Assembly: GCA_963921825.1 (NCBI GenBank)
Contig: OY997588.1
Span: forward strand, 53,700,803 to 53,764,802
Origin: Erodium maritimum
Lineage: Eukaryota > Streptophyta > Magnoliopsida > Geraniales > Geraniaceae
DNA: 64,000 nucleotides
Direction: 5' to 3'
Shown: in pieces, positions 21,529-32,196 of the stretch
Layout of the letters: each line of letters opens with the position of its first letter
Numbering within the stretch: position 1 is the first letter of the stretch
The notes under the pieces: generated by a model
Seen by the model: only the letters and a program-made list of their open reading frames with translations
Databases searched by the model: none
Told to the model about the DNA's origin: nothing
Made by a program: the position numbers and the translations under genes

Positions 21529-23615
21529 ATGGGAAGGTATTTACTATGCATTACTCAATCATGTCCTTGGTTTTGTCATTTCTTCATTCTCTTACAATAC
21601 CACTCATTCATTGTGCTTAAATCAATCAAATTGTTTGGAATCTGTTTTTAGTTTTATTTCTGGTACATTGATTTGGGGATAAAGGGTTGAGCTTGTTGGG
21701 ATGGATATAATGAAATTTATGTGTTATTGTTTTGAAGGATATTTTTCATTTCTTCACACAATAACTTTCAGTTACTAGCTGGGACTGGCTATTATGCCAC
21801 AAAAATGCATCTTGTTAGTGATTCCTGGTTGAGTGTATTGGAGACTAGCATGTTATGAATTAATGTGTAAATGCTCAATTTCGTCTCAGAGTGACAATAG
21901 AACATTGGTTGGGTTGACTTGACTTGAACCCCTTAAGGTCGTGTTTGGTTTTGATGATTTGAAACCCGGGATTTGGTTTTTCAGCTCTAGAGTGAGTTAT
22001 TTGAGAATATTTGGCAGAATTGAGTTTTGGCCTTAGAAATCTGATATTGTGATATAATTGTCAGGCAAACTGAAACTAAATAGTTTGGCTGTCTTTGAGC
22101 TCACCCTTTTCTACAATGAACATCCATTATGTCTATAAATGAATTCATTTCTTCTTTCACAAATCACGGTGAATCTGTCCACTCAGCCAGTCTGCAAGTT
22201 TGTGTTAATGCAATCTTGTGTGATACGACATTAGACTAGCTAAATTACAGTCAGAAAGCTTTGTATAGTATTGTCAGCTCTTGTTGATTCATATTTGTTA
22301 TTACCGAGTATTTCTAATTCTTGGGCAGTTTCATCAAATTTGTCTATATGTACATTGGTTTCTCGCGTATTGTGCTAGTTGACGTGACGTATGCCTATGG
22401 ACCCAGCCACCTTTCATTTATTTACTTTTCTGTACATTAGTGCTAACAATCTTCCATCCCCGTGCTGTAGCGATCATTGTTCTCTAGCCCATCTTGCTCC
22501 TCTGGAAGCAATACTGTTTGACGTTGATGGAACGCTGAGCGATTCAGACCCTTTCCACTATCTTGCCTTCTATGATATGCTCCAAGAGGTATTCATTGTT
22601 TCTCCTCTGCCCATTTTGAAGGACTTGTCTGTAACTGTAACAAGTGGTTTATATAAGACAACCATAATTACTGTTCCACAGATAGGCTTCAATGGAGGGG
22701 TTCCAATCACCAAAGAATTCTATGCTCAATATATCAGCGGCAAGCATAATGATAATCTTCATAGCCTCCTTCTTCCTGGTTGGGATTTCCAAAAAGCTCG
22801 GAAATTTATGGATGATAAGGAAGCCATGTTTCGAAGGTCAGTTCAATCTACCTCCTTTGAAGTTTACACATTATTAGCTAAGAATGGAGAGTATAAGCAA
22901 AACAAATAACAGAAGCATGAGATTTATTTTGAAACAGATGGCGAATGGATTAGATTTGGCATGTGAACTATAAAGGCCTTAGTCTAATTGTTGTTGGGAT
23001 TGTGTGTTAGGGTACTCATGTCAAGTTCTTGCTCTTAAATTTGAAGATCAGGGTTCTATCTCATCTTCTAATGGAAAGATGCAATGCAAATATGCAGATT
23101 AGCATCTGAGAAGTTAGAGCCTTTGAATGGCCTGCCTAAGTTGTGCAAATGGATAGAAGATCAAGGATTGAAACGTGCTGCTGTGACTAATGCTCCAAGA
23201 GAGAATGGAGAATGCATGATATCAAGCTTAAAGCTTGCAGATTTCTTTCCACTCCTTGTCATCGGGAACGAATGCGAGAGGCCAAAACCTTTCCCCGATC
23301 CCTACTTGAAGGCTCTTGAAGTACTCAAAGTGTCACCCAAGCATGCTTTGGTTTTCGAGGTTTGGGTTACTCCTCCAACTATACCTTAACTTTTCTATGA
23401 CACACATTCACTTTGCACTATGTTTTGTTTCCTTCCCTTATCAGGACTCAGTTTCTGGGATAAAGGCTGGTGTGGCGGCTGGGATGCCAGTGGTGGGTTT
23501 AATGACAGGAAACTCGGAGAAGGCATTGCTGGAAGCTGGAGCTGCCTTTGTCATACAGGATTTTGGTGACCCCAAACTGTGGAAAGCGCTGCAAGAGCTG
23601 GAAAAGAAGGAATAG
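21529..23615 (+). CDS. SGPP: HAD-superfamily sugar-phosphate phosphatase (SGPP type), five exons
   Basis: Proposed exons 21529-21536, 22471-22588, 22682-22836, 23098-23359, 23445-23615 join in frame (714 nt, 237 residues) with GT-AG introns. This is close to the roughly 244 residues of the plant SGPP family. HAD motifs are complete: nucleophile and acid D20/D22 in DVDGTLSD, T124 in VTNAP, K157 in RPKPFPDPY and E181/D182 in VFEDSVSG. The family dephosphorylates small sugar phosphates, with Mg2+, in the cytosol. The first coding exon is only 8 nt (ATGGGAAG), completing a serine across a 934-nt intron. An alternative in-frame ATG at 22391 needs no such intron and would add about 27 residues. The domain is certain; the start is less so. 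It looks functional. Confidence 0.9.
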
Positions 23616-24169
23616 GTACCCATTTTACAGAAAAACAAAACAAGAGTAGCTTGAACTGAAGACTGCCGAATAAAAGTAGCTGTTCGAATTGAGGTAGTCT
23701 GAATAACATTTGTTGTATAACTTAATGATCAAGCGCTTGAACTTGTGGTCTGGTGGCCAATGTTTATCATAACATTATTAAAAAGGATGTGTTGAAATAT
23801 TCAGGTACATCAAAACATGATATGTCAGTCTTCTTTTCTCTCTTAGTCTCACTATTGCTTTGATTGTTGTTTGTTGTAATATCATCTCTCATGTAGTAAT
23901 TAAGCACAAAATATGGTAAAAATATACATATAACGTTAAGTCTATTTAATAAGGGATGATGATAGAGTTAGTTCGTTACTGTCTTCATTTTTTGACAGGT
24001 TACTCGTAATGAAGTTTAAAATCAAGCAAAAAATTAAACTATCCCTTCAAAACATCTTAATTTGTTAAAGGTTTTTACCTTACTTTTTCTTAAAATTTAC
24101 ATTTAAAAAAAAAGAAAAATAATATCTTCATTTTGAAAACTAACATGCTGTAGTCAGACACTTAGGCTA
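23616..24169. other. 3' flank of the phosphatase gene, no further gene
   Basis: An AATAAA at about 23669 is a candidate poly(A) signal for the phosphatase transcript. The rest is AT-rich without coding signal. Confidence 0.45.
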
Positions 24170-24531
24170 CACTACTGTAGTGTCATTTAAGTTCGGGTTC
24201 AACCACCACATTCATTACCCTTAAATTCGACAGATAGCTTAGAAGACACTACATTTATAGTGCCACCTAAGTTTGGTTCAACCTCCGCACCTATGTTCAA
24301 AAAGTCAGCACATAACCTAGAAAACACTACATTTTATTAGAGGATGGCATAAGTTAAAACTTATCCAACACTACATAAAATAGTGTGGCCTAAGTTTGTA
24401 CTTAGGAGGCACTACATTTACCGTGCGCCGCCTAAGATACTAGGAGGCACTATATTAAGTTGTGCCTCGTGAAAACTTAGGCCACACTTGATAAAATTGT
24501 AGCGCCTCTTAAGTGTCAATTTGCAGTAGTG
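24170..24531. mobile_element. small CACTA-like non-autonomous element
   Basis: It starts CACTACTG (24170) and ends CAGTAGTG (24531). The interior repeats a short AGGCACTACATTTA-type motif in both orientations, as subterminal repeats of CACTA elements do. The 3-bp TSD is not evident, so boundaries are tentative. No transposase. Confidence 0.45.
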
Positions 24532-24576
24532 TAAGCAGCTCACATGCCACTCCGAATGGTTTGTGTTAATTATAAG

Positions 24577-25019
24577 CAAGGTTGTAAAAAACGTTAGGCA
24601 CTAGTCGGGCGGGAAGGGATCCTAGACGCTAGGCGGGGATTAATCGGATTATTATTTTTAATTATATATTATCAAAATTTATATTATACTATATAAAAAA
24701 TATTAATAATATCGAACATTAAATATAATAAAACCATAAGTATTCTACTAAACTAAAAGTATCATACAATTCTTAAGAGAATATAAAAAAGTATGACTAT
24801 CAACTAGCATAATTTTATGGTTTCACTTAGTTTGTAGAAGGTTAGAAACTGTTTTTTTAACTACAAATCCGACCCGACGCCTGACCGACCCGCTCAATTA
24901 ATCGGCTAGGCGGTGATTAATGGGCCGAATCGGGGATTAATCGGTCATATTCTGCCCAAACGGCCTGGAGCGCCCTAGGAGGATAAATCGGGTCGGCATA
25001 GCCGATTTTTACAACATTG
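24577..25019. mobile_element. hAT-type MITE
   Basis: The ends are CAAGGTTGTAAAAA and the complement of CAATGTTGTAAAAA. The flanks are ATTATAAG (24569-24576) and GTTATAAG (25020-25027), an 8-bp TSD with one mismatch. The interior is rich in GATTAATCGG-type words. A related left end occurs at 26126. Confidence 0.7.
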
Positions 25020-25027
25020 GTTATAAG

Positions 25028-26125
25028 AGATTTTAACTAATGGTATGACAAAAAACATAGGGTAACGATCTATCATAAAATAAATAATCATAATAATAGT
25101 ATGATTAAAATAGTAGATCTAGTTTAGTTTTTTTTACGGAAAACTTGATTTCCGACATCCATAATTCAAAACAATTTGTTCTTGAATTTGACATGAACAA
25201 CCATATTCGTCGTTGTTTGAACAATACATCGAGCATGTGTTGCGTCTGGTTGGGATTGTGTAGTATGACGCGGTTCCTTCTCGGGCCCTGTTGTTGCTCC
25301 CGGGTTCTGAGCCTGCCCCTTTGAGTCCTACACGAGTGTTACCGCCGTAATAAATCATCGTGTCTGCTCCTCTCTGGTGTGTGGTGGTCCCTGTACTTGA
25401 AAAACCAAAATTTCCACCCATAAAGGATCTGCGCCCCTACCTACTACATGCGAAGAGAGTTTATCCTCGTCCCCCGTCGACGGACAGGATTTAAGGCTTC
25501 CCAGCTTGCTAAAACTCCAATCATCTTTGTGCCCCTCCTACCTCCTAGGAACATCGAACAAAGTTTTCTATTGGATTGCCGTAAGCGCTTGTTCTACATG
25601 TGTTTCTCCGTGGTCTAATAATCATTTATCAGATGCACTAAATGATTCTGAAAATTAATAAACTTTTTTTTCGCTAAAAAAACACATAATAATAAGGTTA
25701 AATCCTAATAAATAAAGCATGTTAAGAAAACAATCTTGATTCAGGTAACACAAACACAGGAGCAAATCAAGTATTCAATTTTACCACATGACCAATTGGG
25801 TTATGACACTTGTAATCAGGTAAAGTAGTCTTACAAGCCAACCGCCGAAAAATTAAAACAGTTGGGAGCAGACTTTAAACAAACCTGCCTACCATTGCCC
25901 ACCTCTACCTAATACCTATAGGATTATCAGGCCGTCCTTGTTCTCTAGACATAATTAATTTCGATCGGTCACCACTTTGTTCATTTTTTCAAACTCCAAT
26001 TTAAATCCATATTTATGTTTTCTTTTTTGTCTTTACCGTTACCAAAATTTCATCACTTACTATTTATTGCAACTTTTCTAAGTATGATTAATCGATTTTT
26101 ACTCGTCGACTATATATATTATTAT
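25028..26125. other. intergenic, no gene seen
   Basis: A 95-codon minus-strand frame at 25134-25421 shows no recognised domain and is not supported. The rest is AT-rich sequence of unknown origin. Confidence 0.4.
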
Positions 26126-26266
26126 CAAGGTTGTAAAAAGCGTTCAACGCTAGTCGGATAGTAAAGGTCCTAAGCGTAAGCGGGGACTAGTCGGGATCTA
26201 GACATATTTTATTTAATAAATATATATTATAGATATATAATAAAAAAATTAAAAATATAAAGTATT
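26126..26266. mobile_element. left end of a second CAAGGTTGTAAAAA MITE, truncated
   Basis: CAAGGTTGTAAAAAGCG at 26126 and the following CTAGTCGG and GCGGGGACTAGTCGGG words match the MITE at 24577-25019. The copy runs into the MULE at 26276. The matching right end was not found beyond it. Confidence 0.5.
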
Positions 26267-26275
26267 TTAATGTAT

Positions 26276-27623
26276 GAGGAGAAATTCGGTGAGAACCATG
26301 TTTTAACGTAGGAACCGCGAGAACCAATCTAAGTCATCCATTTTAGGAATGGATGGATGAGATGCAATTGAGTAGTTGACTTGTTGACTGCAAAAAACAA
26401 CATTTTTTAGTAAGTGGTAAGAGCTTTTTAGTAAAACTATCATATTATTTTTTTAACCAATTCACTAATTTAATTTTTCCCGCTTCGTTTAAACTCCGAT
26501 TGGCTTCAAACTTACGCCATTAGTTTTGTTTTTTAAGGGCTTTCAATCAAGATCAGTCATGAATATATTTTGAAGCACGAAAAAAAAATTTATTTCAGGG
26601 TAGATTTTTTTTTTAAAAAAAACATGGGTAATTTTTATCAACACTTTTACACTGGTTTTATCAACACTTTACACTGGTTTTATCACCTCATTTTGTAAAA
26701 CTGATCATGATTTTATCACCTCATCGCGTGCTTTTTATGAACACTAGTTTTATCAACACTAAACACTAGGTTTATCATTCAAATTACGCGTGTTTTATCA
26801 CCCCCATCACATGTTTTTTTGAAGCACGAAAAAAAATTATTTTGGGGCTAGTTTTTAAAGGAATTATATATGGGTAATTTTTATTAACACTTTGCTCTGG
26901 GTTTATCAACATTTTACCCTGGTTTTATCAACACTTTACACTGGTTTTATCACCCCATTCTCCAAAACTGATCATGATTTTTATCATCTCATCACGTGCT
27001 TTTTATGAACACTAGTTTTATCAACACTAAACACTAAATTTATCATTGAATTACGTGTTTTTTATCACCTCATCACAAGTTTTTTTTATCAACGTTAAAC
27101 TCTAGTGTATCACACTTATTATCAAAATTGAAAATGGTTTTTATCACTTCATTATTTGTTTCTTATCACATCATTACATGTTTTTTTATCAACATTTAGC
27201 ACTAGTTTGGTACTCCGATATAAAACATTTATTAGTGAAGATTTATCAATGCTCAACATTACTTTTATCACCTTGATATAAATTTTTATTTTCGTGCTTC
27301 AAAATATATTCATGACTGATTTTGATTTAAAGCCCTTGAAAAAAGAAAAATATTGGCACAAGTTTGAAGTTAATCGGAGTTCAAATGAATCGGGAAATAT
27401 TAAATTAGTGAATTGGTGGAAAAAAATGGACAATTGTCCACATGACACCATGCTATTACAATTATGCCCTTGCTTGTGTGAGAATAGATGAAAGTGGCGT
27501 GAACTATGGTAGAATTGAGATGATGATGTGGCATCATGGTGAATGTTAGATCTTAAATGTGTGTGGCTAGGATTGGTTCTCATAGTTCCTATGTTAAGAG
27601 TGGTTCTCAATAGATTTCTCCTC
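26276..27623. mobile_element. Mutator-like element, short relative of the 1612-6792 MULE
   Basis: A perfect 9-bp TSD TTAATGTAT (26267-26275 and 27624-27632) flanks GAGGAGAAAT termini. Inverted arms of about 300 bp (26276-26585 and 27290-27623) match the arms of the larger element. The interior has the same TTTATCAACACT and TTATCACC phrases but only about two unit-like blocks. No transposase. Confidence 0.88.
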
Positions 27624-27632
27624 TTAATGTAT

Positions 27633-28280
27633 AATGTACAAGAAAATAAGCCTAGTTTGCAGTGTAAAAGTTGCGAACTAGACAGGGATTTTTATTTTAT
27701 TATTAATTCTTAAACTGAAGTTACTAAATTGTGTAAACCATTTTTTTATTGAAATTAAAACTTTGATGCATAAAAGACTAAAAACACGCCTTTTTTTTTC
27801 TCTTGCTCCTTCAGACTCTCAACTTAGCCCTACACTTGTCGTTATGGTGCTCTTTTCTGAGAGCGCCGTCGTTGTGCCGCCTGGGACCTCGCCACTTGGT
27901 GATGCTCATGTCGGTAGGGCCGCCCCCGTGCTTCCTTGTCTCATCAGGTCAAGCCCCTCACAGACCACGCCTAGTGTGGGGGATAAGAACCGATGGGGTT
28001 GGTCGCCAACACTTATCTCTTCTCCCTTCTCCTTCCCTATCTCGTGTATCTCGGTCCTAGGATCCATGAAGCTTTGGTTCTTTTCCCCATCGCGGCTCTC
28101 GATGGCTAGTTTGGGTCTGCCTCCTCCTCCGCGTGTCGATTTTCTTCCTGGGATACTATTGGGGCGGCCAAGGTTGCCTTCTGCTCCACGTTATGGGTTG
28201 GTCCCCGCTCGGTTGAACCCTAGTTTAGTTCCCAGGGTTCACCATGACCTTGCTCTGGTGAAACCTAGGGCGGCGACACT
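27633..28280 (+). other. unrecognised sequence with an open frame
   Basis: A plus-strand frame opens at 27763 and runs through Pro/Ser-rich sequence into the LTR at 28281. No domain is recognised. Its composition resembles the variable N-terminal part of retroelement ORF1 proteins, but nothing else supports that. It is cut by the LTR, so any original frame is broken. Confidence 0.3.
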
Positions 28281-28953
28281 TGTTAGTCTTAGTGCCCATA
28301 GTTCAATCCTAAATGTCCAAATGTATATATCATCGTTAGCAATAAAATTAAAGCGGCTTTATATTACTTATGTGTTGGAGTAATATATCAATGTGTGCTC
28401 TGATCTAAACCCACAATGCGAATAGAACCATAAATCGAGATATATCACACTCGATGGGTCCCTACTCAACAAAGCTTCACTAGAAGCGACTAGTATGAAA
28501 GATGGCTCTTTATGGCTTACGTTCTATTAGTCATTGGAATGGGATTCCGGAGTCTGATCATAGATATCATGTGGGACATGATATTGGACGACCGCCCTGA
28601 ATATGTGCCATAGATTAAGTCATGAACATATTCAGTGTCGTACCTTGTCATGTATCCTTAGACCAAGGAGTCTTTATGATCGCTATGTAATCAACAACTG
28701 AGTTTGACCTGAGCCTAACGTTGTCCGTAATAGGGCTTCCATAACGGCCAGGATTGGCTTGAGGACGGACTACATGAGTGACACGAAAGACGGCTAAGGG
28801 ATTTATCCCTCATACTACGGTATGGGAAAGATATCGATTCTCAACCGTTTGATCGAGAGTGACTGAAAGAATAGCATGGTCATGCACATGATAATGGGTA
28901 TCATATATTCAATCATCTCACATATCAAGGAACAGTGATTGAGAATAATAGGG
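28281..28953 (+). mobile_element. partial copia LTR directly upstream of the full copia element
   Basis: It starts TGTTAGTCTTAGTGCCC like the complete LTRs but stops after about 673 bp, where the next LTR begins. It differs from them at scattered sites, so it is an older or independent copy. Confidence 0.85.
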
Positions 28954-30641
28954 TGTTAGTCTTAGTGCCCGTAGTTCAATCCTAAATGTCCAAATGTATA
29001 TATCATCGTTAGCAATAAAATTAAAGCGGCTTTATATTACTTATGTGTTGGAGTAATATATCGATGTGTGCTCTGATCTATGCCCACCATGCGAATAGAA
29101 CCATAGATCGAGATAGATCACACTCGATGGGTCCCTAGTCAACAAAGCTTCACTAGAAGCGACTAGTATGAAAGATGGCTCTTTATGGCTTACGTTCTGT
29201 TAGTCATTGGAATGGGATTCCGGAGTCTGATCATAGATATCATGTGGGACATGATATTGGACGACCCGCCCTGAATATGTGCCATAGATTAAGTCATGAA
29301 CATATTCAGTGTTGTAGCTTGTCATGTATCCTTAGACCAAGGAGTCTTTGTGATCGCTATGTAGTCAACAACCTAGTTTGACCTGAGCCTAACGTTGTCC
29401 GTAACAGGGCTTCCATAACGGCCAGGATTGGCTTGGGGACGGGCTACATGAGTGACACGAAAGACGGCTAAGGGATTTATCCCTCATACTAAGGTATGGG
29501 AAAGATATCGGTTCTCAGCCGCTTGATCGAGAGTGACTGGAAGAATAGCATGGCCATGCACATGATACTGAGTATCATATCTTCAGTCATCTCACATATC
29601 AAGGAACGGTGATTGAGAATAATAAGGATGACGACTCTATGCCTTATCTCAATCAGGATATCGGAGATAAAAGGATAATGACAGGGACGACGGAAAGGTT
29701 AGAATCGACAGGGTCGATTCGTTATGCAGTGTCAGGCAATACTAAAGTCTCGTTAGTTGCCACTTAAATAGGATCAAGTAAAATGGGATTTTACGTTGAT
29801 CTATTGACATGCATAAACCTAAGGGTCACACCGGAGGATGAAACTCATTGACACATTTATGGAGAATGGCCAAAAGGGAGTTGTCTCGGGACATGACCAA
29901 AACTGGGTTTTGGGTCATGTGCCCGTAAGTGAATAGGACTTCACAGATCGAGACAAGGCTTGGAGTCTTGGGATTGATCGCGTCGGATAATGTTGGACAT
30001 TTCCGGTATGGAAGGCATGGAGGCGATGAGGGAATCACGGGACCTCATTGGAAATGGCCACGGGCCATGTTCCAAGAGGCCCATGAAAGGCCCATGCAAC
30101 CAAGGCCCATGGAACTAATTAATCAAGTCTTGATTAATTAGTACTAAGTAAGCAAGACAAGGATTAAGGTGTTGGTGATTCACCACCTAACCCAATCTTG
30201 TCTTGTCATACTTTGTTCTATTTACACCTTACTTGACACCATACTTGTCCCATGCCTTTAGTTGGACAAGTATGAGTTTTGTTATGTTTAAGTCATCTTT
30301 TTCAACATAACAAACACAAGACAAGAATAGGAAACACATTTTCTCTCCCTCTTCCATGGCCATTTCGGGTTTGGCTAGTTTCCTCCTCCATTTTTGTGTT
30401 CTTGAGTCCTCAAAGAGAAGAACTACGTGGCTTTGATTCCCATGTGGATACGTAGGCGTCTTGGAGACTCAAGCCAATCATTCGTTACCCGGTGTTCTTG
30501 TTTTGGTAAGAACTAGTGCTGAATTTTTCTCTTGTGAATCCATTCTTTGTTAGTTGTTTCATGGTTTTAATCGTCTCTTGGTTTTCCTTGATTTTCCGCT
30601 GCGAGTTGGTTCATCTCCAACCCTACCTCGAGACCCAACAG

Positions 30642-30654
30642 TGGTATCAGAGCC
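30642..30654 (+). other. primer-binding site, initiator-Met tRNA type
   Basis: TGGTATCAGAGCC lies one base after the 5' LTR and is complementary to the 3' end of plant initiator tRNA-Met, the commonest primer in copia and gypsy elements. Confidence 0.85.
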
Positions 30655-32196
30655 GTGCTACCTTCGGGATTCACAAGACGGTGTTCAAAGTTTCGGTTTT
30701 GCTTGAAAGTTTCGTTTTTGGCATGTTGTTTTGCTAAATTGTTTGATAACATGTTTTAAATTCTTGTTCATGGATTTAATGCATGTAAATTGAATTTTTT
30801 AAAATTATTTCAAATCTGGAAATTTTGAAAAAAATTTGATTTTTCGGGTCTCGGGAGCGGGACTCTCGGGGAGCCGAAACCGGGACCGAACGGGGCTCCG
30901 TTGGACGGAGCTAGGCCAAGCATGACCATTGGATGGTTGATATGCCAAGGATAAACCGTTTTGTTAGTTATGACGAGTTTGGAACCGTCATGACGAACTC
31001 GAAGATCAAATGTTCAAAAGTTTCATTTTTGAACGGTTTCGATAAACCGAGCATCAAAAAATTTCGAAACTTGGCTATTAATTAAAACCGGAAAATCACA
31101 TGATGTTTGATAACATGCTTGTTTGATAACACGATGTGTGATGTGATGTTGGCATGGTGTACATAATAGCCCCGAGCTCCATTTAATTATTTATCGCTTT
31201 TCACGGCCTGCGAGCCGTTAGTGTTAGCGTGTAATTATTCTTTCAAGGTGTGGTCGTCGAACCACTTGTTTGTAATATTTATTTATTCCCGACCTGCGAG
31301 TCGTGTATTAAATTGTAATTTTTTACTCAAGATGAAGAAAGGGCGAAAAGGTCATTTGGTGGCTTTTCGGGTGTTGGCATCGGCTTGGAGTCGGTGGAGC
31401 TCAAGAAGCTAGTGGGAGTTAGTTTAGGGGGCTATTATGTGCACATTTATCGCTTTATGCTTGGTTTAGTTTATGCATGATTAATTCTATGTGCTTTAGA
31501 ATGGCATGCTTAACTTTATTTACCGAGCATATCACCTCACATGCAAAGATAAAATTCGAATTTTAATCCTTGTGTGTGAACCCTTAGAACCGTCATTGCA
31601 TTGGATGTAGTTGACGGGTTCAAAGGAAGAATTACATTGGATGTAATTTGAGGCATCATTGCATTTGGAATGTAGTTGATGTGCTCATCGCATCTAGGAT
31701 GTGCCAAAGTTTTGAACACAACTGGACAAGTAAAAGCGGGTCATGTCCGATACCTCCCAATCATCAACACCTTACTACCTCCCCGTCCTATGGGTGTCGT
31801 GCGCATTAGCGGAGCATCCATGGGAAAGCGGGGTAGTAGGTTTGGACGACATATGTGGGTGTCGTGCGCATTAGCGGAGCACCTACATAGTGACGAGCCA
31901 TAGTTGAAAATTGGTGGACCCGACTACGATTCTCAGCCTGAGGTTGAGCTAGGGTAACAGATAGGGTAAGTCGTGTACATAAGTACATACCCTAGCCAGG
32001 AGTCACATTGGATGTGATTGGATGGAGTCCTACCTACATAGCTCGATTAAGTGGTGAGCATTAGTTCAGCTTAATCGTGTGAATCAAGGATCTTGGTTTC
32101 AGATTCTAAAGGTTTAGAATTGATTGTTGGTGTTTAAGCTTGATCTTCATAAAATTTATTCAGTTTACTGATTGAATTTTATCTGTTGTAGATCAA
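30655..32196 (+). other. copia 5' untranslated leader, no gene seen
   Basis: About 1.5 kb lies between the primer-binding site and the first recognisable gag codons. Short unrelated frames only. GCATTGGATGTAGTTGA-like phrases repeat around 31590-31690, and two GTGTCGTGCGCATTAGCGG copies lie near 31795 and 31859. Confidence 0.5.

Noticed and set aside
25134-25421. 95-codon minus-strand frame
   Set aside because: No recognised domain, promoter or splice context. Probably chance.
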